The notes under the pieces are model-generated. The model had not been told where the DNA came from, searched no databases, and saw only the letters and a list, made by a program, of their open reading frames with translations. Made by a program: the position numbers and the translations under genes. From Desulfobacteraceae bacterium (GTDB lineage Bacteria; Desulfobacterota; DSM-4660; Desulfatiglandales; Desulfatiglandaceae): DNA of 9,169 nucleotides. Location of the stretch: NCBI GenBank assembly GCA_030597505.1, contig JAUVRS010000083.1:1-9169 (forward strand), written 5' to 3'. This document shows, in pieces, positions 1-7,137 of this stretch (positions are counted from its first letter, which is position 1; each line of letters opens with the position of its first letter).

Positions 1-1569
1 AGACAGGCCTTTATTCTTGCCCTGATTGGTCTCACGTCGGGAAGTGTTATATATATCCTTCTCAAAGGGAACCCATCAAACCTGACCACCGGGCTTATCG
101 GATTTAACTTTGCCCTCACCGCCATCGCGGTTGGCGGAATCTGGTCTGTTCCAGGATTTGCGTCCTTTTTTCTCGCAGCCAGCAGTGGGGCAATATGTGC
201 CGTTATTGCCGCAGCATCGACATTTCTACTTCAGCCGTTGAAGCTCCCAGCGCTTGCATTCCCGTTTGTGGTAACGACAAGCTTTATCATTTATGCTCTC
301 AAACACAGGGGAATCGTCTCCCGGTTTAAGACAATTGCAGTGCCTGAAACCAGCCCGGAGAAGAATCTTAAACGTCATAAAAATGCGAGATCCAGATTTG
401 TAAGCGGTGAAGTCCCGGTCTTTGACCTCCCGGTTAGCGGTGTTTGGACGATTACCCAGGGATTCGATGGTGAACATACTCATAAAAGTCTCTGGAGGCA
501 CGCATGGGATTTTGAAATCTTTGACGAGGACGGGGAGAGACACAGAAAAGGGGGTTCGATTCTGGAAAACTTCTATTCCTTTAACATGCCTGTTTTTGCT
601 CCCGCTGATGGTAAGGTGGTTACTGTGATGAATCATATCGAGGACAATCCCGTGGGCCAGGTTGACACGGAAAACAACTGGGGAAATGTCGTGATCATGT
701 GGCATTATGACAATGTCTACTCTGCCCTCTGTCATCTTAAGATGGGAAGTATCGCTGTCAATGAAGGGGAAACAATACGCTATGGCCAAATGATAGGAAA
801 GGTTGGAAACAGCGGTCGATCACCTTTCCCACATCTTCACTTTCAGGTACAGACCAGCCATGAAATCGGAGCGCCCACCATCCCTTCCGAATTGATGCAT
901 TACGTAAGGATGGGAGGGGAGACGGCTTTTTATCAGACACACGGATGCCCTGTTACGGGTGAGAGAATCAGCCCGCTTCAAACAGAAAGCGAGGTCTTTG
1001 ATACTGCATTTTTTTATACCGGCCGCTCGTTGACTTTTAACGCCCGATGTCCGGATAAGGACTGGGATGAAATCTGGGAAACAGATATTGATTTTTTGGG
1101 AAACCGTTATTTGATATGTCGAGAACAGAATGCCCGAATCCGTTTTTTTGTTAACCGAAAGGTGCTGTTGTTTCTCGATTATGAAGGGCCACGTAATGTA
1201 GGACTTCACTGGTTCTTTTTGGCTGTGCCACGCCTCCCCATGACGACGGGGCGTGTACATTGGAAAGATGAGTTGCCGGGTGACATGATTCTCTCAAAAC
1301 CTGCCCGGCTTCTATTTGATCTGGCTGAGCCCGTTTTTTCTTTTGTGAGGCTTTCTTCCTCGTCACATCTTCTTAGAGTGGGAAATGAGATCTCCGTTGA
1401 GACCATCCTGAACGCCTCAGGGTTGCTTGCACCCAACAGGCTTAAAAGAATCAGGTGTTTATCGATTTTTGAATTGCAGAAAGGGCTTATTTCCGTCACT
1501 GCAAAAGCCGGGCAGGAAGTTTTGTTTGAACTTACTCGGAGTGATAAAACCGATTTAAGTAAAATATGA
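1..1569 (+). CDS. Urea transporter fused to M23 metallopeptidase domain (5' end outside window)
   Basis: The reading frame is open from base 1 to the TGA at 1567-1569, giving 522 residues, so the true start lies upstream. Residues 1-105 are hydrophobic and resemble the end of a urea transporter (UT) family channel, with GFNFALTAIAVGG near 34-46 and LPALAFPF near 81-88. A basic linker (about 103-132) follows. Residues about 150-285 form an M23/LytM-like peptidase fold: APADGKVV at 199-206, probable zinc ligands H167/D170 and the HLH pair H278/H280, with H245 as the second-motif His. The first motif is spaced HxxD rather than the usual HxxxD. Residues 290-522 form a predicted soluble tail of no recognised family. 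UT proteins conduct urea passively; M23 enzymes cut peptidoglycan cross-bridges. What the fusion does is unknown. The TPR gene follows after 100 bases. Confidence 0.85.
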   Translation, partial: RQAFILALIGLTSGSVIYILLKGNPSNLTTGLIGFNFALTAIAVGGIWSVPGFASFFLAASSGAICAVIAAASTFLLQPLKLPALAFPFVVTTSFIIYALKHRGIVSRFKTIAVPETSPEKNLKRHKNARSRFVSGEVPVFDLPVSGVWTITQGFDGEHTHKSLWRHAWDFEIFDEDGERHRKGGSILENFYSFNMPVFAPADGKVVTVMNHIEDNPVGQVDTENNWGNVVIMWHYDNVYSALCHLKMGSIAVNEGETIRYGQMIGKVGNSGRSPFPHLHFQVQTSHEIGAPTIPSELMHYVRMGGETAFYQTHGCPVTGERISPLQTESEVFDTAFFYTGRSLTFNARCPDKDWDEIWETDIDFLGNRYLICREQNARIRFFVNRKVLLFLDYEGPRNVGLHWFFLAVPRLPMTTGRVHWKDELPGDMILSKPARLLFDLAEPVFSFVRLSSSSHLLRVGNEISVETILNASGLLAPNRLKRIRCLSIFELQKGLISVTAKAGQEVLFELTRSDKTDLSKI

Positions 1570-1629
1570 CAAATAAGATATTTCTGTTCTGTGCCTACGG
1601 TTCCAGTACCGATGGGCAATAGGTATTTC

Positions 1630-1635
1630 TATAAT
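1630..1635 (+). promoter_or_regulatory. Possible promoter -10 box for the TPR gene
   Basis: A perfect TATAAT lies 34 bases before the ATG at 1670 in an AT-rich gap. No convincing -35 hexamer is seen 16-18 bases upstream (taccga is a poor match), so this is suggestive only. The TPR gene could equally be co-transcribed with the transporter-peptidase gene. Confidence 0.3.
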
Positions 1636-1669
1636 ATGAACACTGTGGAGAAATTATTTTGGAGAAATC

Positions 1670-2353
1670 ATGACTTACATAGTAATTGATTTTTTGCGGA
1701 CATGTACAATAAAAACAAAGGGAATAGCATTTATCCTGGTTTTCTCAATCATACTCCTGGGTCTGTCAGTTCCCCTATATGGCGGCCAAACTTATAACAA
1801 AATCAGCGTTTATTTTGAGAAATCATTCGCTTATGAAGCACAAAAAAAATATGAAGCATCTCTTGACACCGTCCTGAAAATATTGAAAATGGAGAAGGCC
1901 AATTATATTGCAACACTACGGGCAGGCTGGCTGAACTACTTGAACGGAGACTACCAAGAATCCCTTCGTTACTACAAAAAGACCATCTCCCTTGCCCCCA
2001 GTGCCACTGAGCCCAAACTTGGGCTCATGTTGCCACTTATGGCCTTGAAACGGTGGGGTGATACAGAGGCCACAGCCCGGAAGATCTTGAAATCCAACTC
2101 GAAAAACTATCTGGCCGGCAGAAGACTGGCCTATGCACTTTTCTCACAAGCCCGCTATGAGGCGGCAGAAAAGCAATACCGTAATGTTATTGCATCGTAT
2201 CCCAGTGACATTGAAATGAACCTCGGGCTGGGATGGACATATTTGCGTATGGGCAGAAAAAAGGAAGCAGTAAAGAATTTTAGAGGAGTACTAAAAGTTC
2301 GGCGCAATAACGCTAGCGCATTGGCTGGAATGGAAGCCATCCAAACAAAATGA
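1670..2353 (+). CDS. Exported or membrane-anchored tetratricopeptide repeat (TPR) protein
   Basis: The 227-residue product starts at an ATG preceded by GGAG five bases upstream (1661-1664). Residues 19-37 are a hydrophobic helix ending in VPLYGG, either an uncleaved anchor or a signal peptide. The rest is built of helical pairs with TPR periodicity: about 46-75, 78-111 (GWLNYLNGDYQESLRYYKK), 112-145, 146-179 and 180-213 (LGLGWTYLRMGRKKEAVKNF). TPRs are protein-binding scaffolds; no catalytic residues are visible. The protein probably acts on the periplasmic face. It sits just downstream of the transporter-peptidase fusion on the same strand, suggesting a shared envelope role (inference). The specific partner is unknown. 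Confidence 0.85.
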   Translation: MTYIVIDFLRTCTIKTKGIAFILVFSIILLGLSVPLYGGQTYNKISVYFEKSFAYEAQKKYEASLDTVLKILKMEKANYIATLRAGWLNYLNGDYQESLRYYKKTISLAPSATEPKLGLMLPLMALKRWGDTEATARKILKSNSKNYLAGRRLAYALFSQARYEAAEKQYRNVIASYPSDIEMNLGLGWTYLRMGRKKEAVKNFRGVLKVRRNNASALAGMEAIQTK

Positions 2354-2568
2354 AAACAAACCAAAGAAAAATCTCAAAAACCGATGTCTTATTGGCTTTT
2401 CCGTGCTTTCGTCAAAACCTCTCCGAGCTGGAGGCCCTACGAGCCGGAAGCCCAAATATCAGCCACACTACGACGGCTGGTTTAGAGAGCGCCGGACAGA
2501 AACAGCTGAACCCAACGGCGTCCGAACTTATTGAGAACTTACGTTTTCTCAAAATATCCGGCCAATAA
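2350..2568 (+). CDS. Doubtful small ORF, 72 codons, overlapping the TPR stop
   Basis: An ATG at 2350 overlaps the TGA of the TPR gene (ATGA), an arrangement typical of translational coupling, and the frame runs to 2568. The predicted product is hydrophilic, with no membrane segment, repeat or family motif I recognise. There is no clear Shine-Dalgarno at normal spacing, and the last 30 bases overlap the 3' end of the convergent hdrB gene. The other two + frames are also open for more than 40 codons here, so the openness is weak evidence. I think it is more likely non-coding. Confidence 0.15.
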   Translation: MKTNQRKISKTDVLLAFPCFRQNLSELEALRAGSPNISHTTTAGLESAGQKQLNPTASELIENLRFLKISGQ

Positions 2569-3420
2569 TTTTTTTGTCTTCACCACGTTCATATTAAGAC
2601 CAAGCTCCTTGCGGTCATACCCCATAGCCAGACCGAGCAGTTGGGGCAGGTAAAGAACGGGAAGATTATATTCGGTTTCAAATTCCGACTCAATGCTTTT
2701 CTGATTCCCGTCATACATGACGGAACAAAACGGGCATATGAGACAGATGGCATCGGCACCGGCTGTTTTGATATCATCGAGCTTCTGTTTGGTAACCGCC
2801 ATGGCTGTCTTTTCATGGACCGGCAGAACAGGCCCCCCGCAACATCGATTTTTCCCCGGATAGTCAACCACCTCAGCACCCGTTAGGGCAATAAGTGTGT
2901 CAAGGGTATTTGGGTTTTCCGCGTTGTCAAACCCATCGTATATTTCAGAAGGTTTGAGATAATGACATCCATAATGGATGGCGATCTTCAGATCACTCAA
3001 ATCTCTTTTGATGTGTTTCTTTATCTCCGCTTCCCCGACTTCCTCAAAAAGCACACGGGCAAAATGTCGGACCTTGACATGACCCTCATACTGCAACCCT
3101 ACTTTGTTCAACCGTTTATTGATCAAATTTCGAGTTGTCCGGTCTTCCGACAAATGATGCGCTGTTTCCGTCAACGCCGAGGTGCATGAACTGCATAATG
3201 TACACATGTCAAGCCCCTGCTGTTGTGCCAGGGCGAGATTATAACCGCCCAGAAGCATCGCCGCATCCATGTCAGATGTCTTTACTGGAAACCCGCAGCA
3301 GATAAAATCTTCAATATCCACAATATCAATACCCAACGGTTGCGCGATCTTTCTGGCCGAAAGCTCGTAATTCCTGCCTCTTGCGGGTATTGTGCATCCC
3401 AGGAAAAGGGCGTATTTCAT
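2539..3420 (-). CDS. hdrB: HdrB-like subunit with two CCG (cysteine-rich) domains
   Basis: The 293-residue product contains two complete CCG domains. The first is C9-X31-C41C42-X33-C76-XX-C79 and the second C152-X40-C193C194-X34-C229-XX-C232. In methanogen HdrB these motifs bind non-cubane [4Fe-4S] clusters that reduce a heterodisulfide; in bacteria the substrate of HdrB homologues is usually another thiol/disulfide or unknown. The length matches the family (about 290-300). The ATG at 3418-3420 has GAGG six bases upstream. It is the last gene of the four-gene hdr set, 107 bases after hdrC, an unusually wide gap for an operon. The protein is expected to be soluble and cytoplasmic, with HdrC as its electron donor. 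Confidence 0.93.
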   Translation of the reverse strand: MKYALFLGCTIPARGRNYELSARKIAQPLGIDIVDIEDFICCGFPVKTSDMDAAMLLGGYNLALAQQQGLDMCTLCSSCTSALTETAHHLSEDRTTRNLINKRLNKVGLQYEGHVKVRHFARVLFEEVGEAEIKKHIKRDLSDLKIAIHYGCHYLKPSEIYDGFDNAENPNTLDTLIALTGAEVVDYPGKNRCCGGPVLPVHEKTAMAVTKQKLDDIKTAGADAICLICPFCSVMYDGNQKSIESEFETEYNLPVLYLPQLLGLAMGYDRKELGLNMNVVKTKKLLAGYFEKT

Positions 3421-3446
3421 CTATAACCTCATTTCACTGTTAACCC

Positions 3447-3520
3447 CAGACACAAAGACTTGAGTATCCGGTCTTGTTGATAGAGAAGGTGTCTGCGTTT
3501 ATCCGTATGTGTCCGTGTCT
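3447..3520. repeat. Inverted and degenerate direct repeat tract between hdrC and hdrB
   Basis: CAGACAC (3447-3453) and GTGTCTG (3489-3495) are perfect inverted copies, and AAGAC (3455-3459) and GTCTT (3471-3475) nest inside them, so the hdrC-hdrB leader could fold. Bases 3489-3520 also read as loosely repeated units of the form GTGTC(C/T)G separated by TTTATCCGTAT. Such short Rychly repeated CCGTGT-type tracts occur in intergenic DNA of some bacteria, but a function is not known to me. Confidence 0.4.
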
Positions 3521-3527
3521 AACTTTT

Positions 3528-4001
3528 TCATTCTTCCGGGAAAAGCCTTTTTACTACCTCACATGTCGTGGGCAACTGGGGCAGTCCTATTTTCTTTCTT
3601 TTTTTATTATCAAAATCATCCAAAGGATAGATTCGGCCATCTTTTGTAACAAGATTTTTTTGCGCCCGAATTCCTGTCGGAGCATATCCTGCTTTTACGG
3701 CCATATTCTTTAGCAGCGTCATAAAGTCTGCTATACAGACTCCCTGCGGGCATCTCTCCTGGCAGGAATAGCAGCTCGAACACAACCATATAAAATCACT
3801 TCCGAGTACCTGATCCCTAAAACCATACAAAGCCAACCGGATAATCCGTAAGGGATTAAATGTTTCGTTGACCGCGGTTATGGGACAACTTGCGCTGCAT
3901 GTTTTGCAGGTGAAGCAGGCCCGTACCTTCTCACCACCAGGCTGTTCAGTCAACTCATGGATAAATGTCGCATCAGCACTTTTTAAATTTAAATCAGACA
4001 T
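3528..4001 (-). CDS. hdrC: HdrC-like iron-sulfur subunit
   Basis: The 157-residue protein has two ferredoxin-type [4Fe-4S] motifs: C29-XX-C32-XX-C35-XXX-C39 followed by P, and C74-XX-C77-XX-C80-XXX-C84 followed by P, with an extra C88. The spacing to NPLRIIRLALYG between the two motifs is typical of HdrC. Its role is to carry electrons from the flavoprotein subunits to HdrB. No transmembrane helix is seen, so it is not the HdrC-HdrE fusion (QmoC) that anchors Qmo to the membrane. The ATG at 3999-4001 has AAGG (4009-4012) seven bases upstream. It lies 52 bases after the QmoB-like gene, with a hairpin between them, and 107 bases before hdrB. Confidence 0.92.
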   Translation of the reverse strand: MSDLNLKSADATFIHELTEQPGGEKVRACFTCKTCSASCPITAVNETFNPLRIIRLALYGFRDQVLGSDFIWLCSSCYSCQERCPQGVCIADFMTLLKNMAVKAGYAPTGIRAQKNLVTKDGRIYPLDDFDNKKRKKIGLPQLPTTCEVVKRLFPEE

Positions 4002-4023
4002 ATCCCAACCTTATTTATTGTCC

Positions 4024-4048
4024 GAACGAAAACTAGGGTTTTTCGTTC
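4024..4048 (-). other. Intercistronic hairpin between the QmoB-like gene and hdrC
   Basis: GAACGAAAA (4024-4032) and TTTTCGTTC (4040-4048) form a perfect 9-bp stem with a 7-base loop, filling most of the 52-base gap. On the transcribed strand no T-run follows the stem, so it is not a standard intrinsic terminator. An mRNA-stability or processing role is possible (inference). Confidence 0.45.
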
Positions 4049-4053
4049 AGGCA

Positions 4054-5754
4054 CTATCTATCAGCTGTCTTTTGCAAAGGGCTCTGACCCAAAGCCCTGA
4101 TCGTATTTTCCATTTCAGTAACTATCTTTTCAAATTCAAAACCCATACCCGGGGCCATGCTGCCAAAAAAAAGACGTTCCTTCTCCAGGCCGGCTTCTTC
4201 CAGGGCCCCCTTTATCAGTTCAACCCTCTTTTTGGCCAGGGTGTTCCCCATAACCGACTTACAGCTTTCATGGTGACATCCAAAGACGGCAACCCCATCC
4301 GCGCCGGACTCAAAGGCCTTTAAAAGATAACTCAGATCCACCCTTCCCGCACAAGGGACCGTGATAAGCTTAATCTCACGAGGAAGTTTAAAACCTTTAA
4401 ATGCGGCAATTCGCGCCGCCTCGACAGCCGAATTCTCACAACAGAAGACAATAACTCTAAAACCGCTTTCTTTTTTCTGTTCACACTCAGTAATTATCGC
4501 ATCTTCTATCTGCGTATCTATTTCATCGTCAATAAAATGTGCAATCTGAATGGCATCCCCCGGGCATCCTGCTGCGCAAATGCCGCATGCCCTGCAGGCG
4601 GACTCGTGAAATATGGGTCTGGCTTCAAAGGATATGGCGCTATGAGGGCATAATCGGTAACAGGTGAGACATTCGCCACATCTTCTCTCATCAAATATCA
4701 CCCGCCCCTTTGCTTCAACCCAGTCTCCCTGTCCCACCAACCCGTGGATATCCAACACAGCCGCCTTTGTCTCTTCAAATCCTTCTTCCAGAGAAACAGG
4801 CCCCTTTGCTGGTCCTATGGCCCAAATTCCGTTACGATTGGTGTAAATCGGCTGGTTATGGATATTATCCCCCTGCAGAAACCCGTTGGTGTCCAAATTT
4901 ACCCCGAGTCTTTTGGCCAATAACGTATTCCCGTCAGGGGCCTCATAGGCCTCTTCCAAAACAAGGTAATCCGGCTCTACTTTAATCTTTTGGTCAAGTG
5001 TTTCATCATGATAGATGACAGTGGTTTTATTATCCTTATTTTTGATCTCAGGGATAGTCTCTGACAACTTTACAAAAAGAACGCCCGCCTCTCGAGCAAT
5101 TCGGGTCAGCCTTTCCATGCCTAAATGGGCAACCTTAAAATGTTCTGTTATAAACAGGACTTCATTTTTCTTTTCTTTTGCCAGTTTGACAGCGGCCTTA
5201 ATAGCCCTTTGTTGAGAAAAAGGGGTTGAGTGGTGTTTGAAGCCGCATATGAAAACAGTTTTTAATGGTAAATCCTGAGATATAAAACAGTCTTCAGAGG
5301 AAGACAGGGCAGATTCCAACCATAAAAGGGACCTGACAGTTTCGCTTTCTTTGATCCCCCAGTTGTCAAACCCTGTTTTCAAAAAAGGTTCGTTTGCCAG
5401 GATTATTGCCCCAGCCTCAACAATTTCGTCCCTATTTTCTTTATCTTGAATTTTTATCTTAAAGTTCCCAGGATATCCCCCAAATTCCAAAATTTCAGTT
5501 GAGGGCAATATCCGGAGGCGATCATCCCCGTTCTCTTCTATCAGAGCTGGCGCAACAGCTGTGGTCTCAGATTTTTCAGCACCATAAACCCTGGGGTTTC
5601 CTGCCATATTTTTAGAAGGGCTTATCAATATGACCTCGTACCCCATTTTTGTCAGTTCCCTGGCGGCAAAAACTGAAACCGCGCCGGGACCGAGTATAAG
5701 CACCCTCCTGGATACAGGGATATCTTTAGGTGTAGAATTCTTTATTTTGTCCAT
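4054..5754 (-). CDS. QmoB-like flavoprotein: HdrA-type domain, two [4Fe-4S] motifs and C-terminal MvhD domain
   Basis: With the ATG at 5752-5754 the product is 566 residues; a TTG at 5763 would add three but lacks a ribosome site, whereas GGA sits four bases before the ATG. Residues 18-340 form a pyridine-nucleotide/FAD fold related to HdrA, opening with a variant dinucleotide loop GPGAVS (22-27) and closing with IWAIGPAKGPVSLEEGFEE (about 310-328). Two ferredoxin motifs follow: C359/C362/C365/C369 and C387/C390/C393/C397. Residues about 433-545 match MvhD/FlpD, with C438-C439, C468 in PCAGRVD, and C493/C498 in GCHHESC. MvhD passes electrons between a partner dehydrogenase or hydrogenase and the Hdr core. 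QmoB has this architecture but is usually longer (about 750). Translation is probably coupled to the preceding gene, 12 bases away. Confidence 0.88.
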   Translation of the reverse strand: MDKIKNSTPKDIPVSRRVLILGPGAVSVFAARELTKMGYEVILISPSKNMAGNPRVYGAEKSETTAVAPALIEENGDDRLRILPSTEILEFGGYPGNFKIKIQDKENRDEIVEAGAIILANEPFLKTGFDNWGIKESETVRSLLWLESALSSSEDCFISQDLPLKTVFICGFKHHSTPFSQQRAIKAAVKLAKEKKNEVLFITEHFKVAHLGMERLTRIAREAGVLFVKLSETIPEIKNKDNKTTVIYHDETLDQKIKVEPDYLVLEEAYEAPDGNTLLAKRLGVNLDTNGFLQGDNIHNQPIYTNRNGIWAIGPAKGPVSLEEGFEETKAAVLDIHGLVGQGDWVEAKGRVIFDERRCGECLTCYRLCPHSAISFEARPIFHESACRACGICAAGCPGDAIQIAHFIDDEIDTQIEDAIITECEQKKESGFRVIVFCCENSAVEAARIAAFKGFKLPREIKLITVPCAGRVDLSYLLKAFESGADGVAVFGCHHESCKSVMGNTLAKKRVELIKGALEEAGLEKERLFFGSMAPGMGFEFEKIVTEMENTIRALGQSPLQKTADR

Positions 5755-5766
5755 CTTGTCCAAATG

Positions 5767-7020
5767 TTATTTTGAAACCATTCCAAGGAATTTTGACATA
5801 TCAAAGGCCGCCCGTTTTGCATGACTGATGGACTCGGAAACATCCATGGGCCCCTCCGTTGTCCCGGCAACGACAATCCCCTTGTCTCTCATTTTTTCTT
5901 TTATCTCTAAGAACCCGTCTTCATTGACATTGAGGCCAAGTGTTTCAGCAAAAAAATTGTTTGAACTGCCAGGCATGAGTCCCACTGACAGGACTACCAT
6001 ATCAAAGTCCTCTGAAATGGTTCTTCCGCTATCTTCATTATAGTAGTTTACGGAAATACTATCATTGTCCCCCTGATAAAAATCACCCGGAAGCCCCCTC
6101 AGGAATCTCATATGATCCCTGGCCTCCTGGAAATATCGATCAAAGTCCTTTCCAAAATTTTGAATATCCATGTAAAACACCGTGATGTCAATCTCCGGGT
6201 TGTCATAGACAAGCCTCAGACCCATTCGCAAGGCGTAACCGCAACAGACCCTGGAGCAGAATTCGTGACCAAGCCTGCTATCACGACTCCCAACACATTG
6301 TACAAAAGCCATCTTTTCAGGTTGAACGCCGTCGGATGTTCTGACTATGCTCCCCTCGGACCTGAGCGTTTTTTCCAGATCCATTCCCGTAATCATATTA
6401 CTAAAACCACTGTATTTGTATCGAGCGATTTCTTCAGGGTCAAAGGGTTCATAGCCGGTTGCCAGAACAATACCATCGACTTCCTTTGACCACGATTCTT
6501 TCTCACCATCCAGTTCGATAGCATGTTCGGGGCAAACCGCTTGACAGATCCTGTTTTTTTTGTCCCGGCAATGGTCACATTTGAACGGGTCGATTGCGTA
6601 AGACGGATGGATGTTAGGGGAAGGAGCTCTTATGATGGCACCTCTTTCAACCCCAGGGCATTTTTCATAGCACAGCCCGCAGTTTGTGCACTTTCCGGGG
6701 TCAATCAATTGGGGATCTGAGCTAAAAGATGCACAAAATCGATTTCCTATCTTTTCTACGTCTGTAAGCGTAGTTCTCGTTCTGATACAAAGTCCCTCAT
6801 TTACGGAAATATCTCTCAAAATGCCTTCAACAAGGCAATCATTGCATTTTATACACCTGTCCGTAGCCTTGCAAGTAATATTGACGGCATGGCCCCCAAT
6901 AAAAGGACTTTTTTCTATCACAAGGGCGGTAATACCCGTTGAGTTCAACTCCCGGGACGTGGTCAGACCCGCAATTCCGCCACCTACAATCAAGATGAAA
7001 TCGGTCTTTTTATCAACCAT
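5767..7020 (-). CDS. QmoA/HdrA-like FAD and iron-sulfur subunit
   Basis: The 417-residue protein starts with an FAD-binding loop VGGGIAGL (12-19). A cysteine-rich stretch C50/C56/C59/C62 follows in the place where HdrA proteins bind an extra Fe-S cluster. Two ferredoxin-type sets follow, C111/C114/C117/C121 and C148/C151/C159/C163. HdrA signatures QCVGSRD (241-247) and CSRVCC (255-260) are present, as is the C-terminal FAD motif VAGTTEGPMDVSESISHA (384-401). The length fits QmoA (about 415) rather than full HdrA (about 650 or more). It is expected to be a cytoplasmic flavin-based electron hub, working with the QmoB-like protein and HdrCB. The ATG at 7018-7020 has a strong GAGGAG (7027-7032) six bases upstream. 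It is the first gene of the four-gene set. No aprAB genes, the usual Qmo partners, lie in the window. Confidence 0.9.
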   Translation of the reverse strand: MVDKKTDFILIVGGGIAGLTTSRELNSTGITALVIEKSPFIGGHAVNITCKATDRCIKCNDCLVEGILRDISVNEGLCIRTRTTLTDVEKIGNRFCASFSSDPQLIDPGKCTNCGLCYEKCPGVERGAIIRAPSPNIHPSYAIDPFKCDHCRDKKNRICQAVCPEHAIELDGEKESWSKEVDGIVLATGYEPFDPEEIARYKYSGFSNMITGMDLEKTLRSEGSIVRTSDGVQPEKMAFVQCVGSRDSRLGHEFCSRVCCGYALRMGLRLVYDNPEIDITVFYMDIQNFGKDFDRYFQEARDHMRFLRGLPGDFYQGDNDSISVNYYNEDSGRTISEDFDMVVLSVGLMPGSSNNFFAETLGLNVNEDGFLEIKEKMRDKGIVVAGTTEGPMDVSESISHAKRAAFDMSKFLGMVSK

Positions 7021-7056
7021 TCCATACTCCTCAATGCGTATTCTTCTTCTAAAAAG

Positions 7057-7085
7057 ACTTTTTCAAAATACCATAGTTTGGTCAA
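7057..7085 (-). promoter_or_regulatory. Possible promoter of the hdr/qmo-like operon
   Basis: The 117-base gap before the operon contains TTGACC (7080-7085 on the - strand), a five-of-six match to a -35 box. At 17 bases spacing the -10 candidate is the poor AAAAGT (7057-7062); TATTTT at 7065-7070 is better but too close. The promoter is therefore likely somewhere here, but not fixed. Confidence 0.2.
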
Positions 7086-7137
7086 GGTCCGGGCGAGAGA
7101 ATATCTTGTCTCATCCTTGCGGGCCAAAACGGACATT

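Noticed and set aside
226..789. 187-codon - strand frame within the transporter-peptidase gene
   Set aside because: It opposes the frame that carries the UT and M23 motifs and has low-complexity antisense character.
1567..1689. Possible readthrough of the TGA ending the transporter-peptidase gene, as the frame stays open for about 40 codons
   Set aside because: The continuation has no recognisable motif, no evident hairpin of SECIS type, and it runs through the ribosome site and start of the TPR gene.
2531..2552. TTGAGAA/TTCTCAA hairpin at the convergent gene ends as a terminator
   Set aside because: The stem is 7 bp and AT-rich, overlaps the hdrB stop, and is not directly followed by a T-run on either strand.
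3868..4323. 151-codon + strand frame across hdrC and the QmoB-like gene
   Set aside because: It is antisense to two genes with complete cysteine motifs and spans their intercistronic hairpin.
5755..5763. TTG start for the QmoB-like gene
   Set aside because: No Shine-Dalgarno precedes it; the ATG nine bases later has GGA at a usable distance.
7087..7134. GTCCG/CGGAC inverted repeat before the hdr operon as a terminator
   Set aside because: Only 5 bp with a 38-base interval and no T-run; likely chance.
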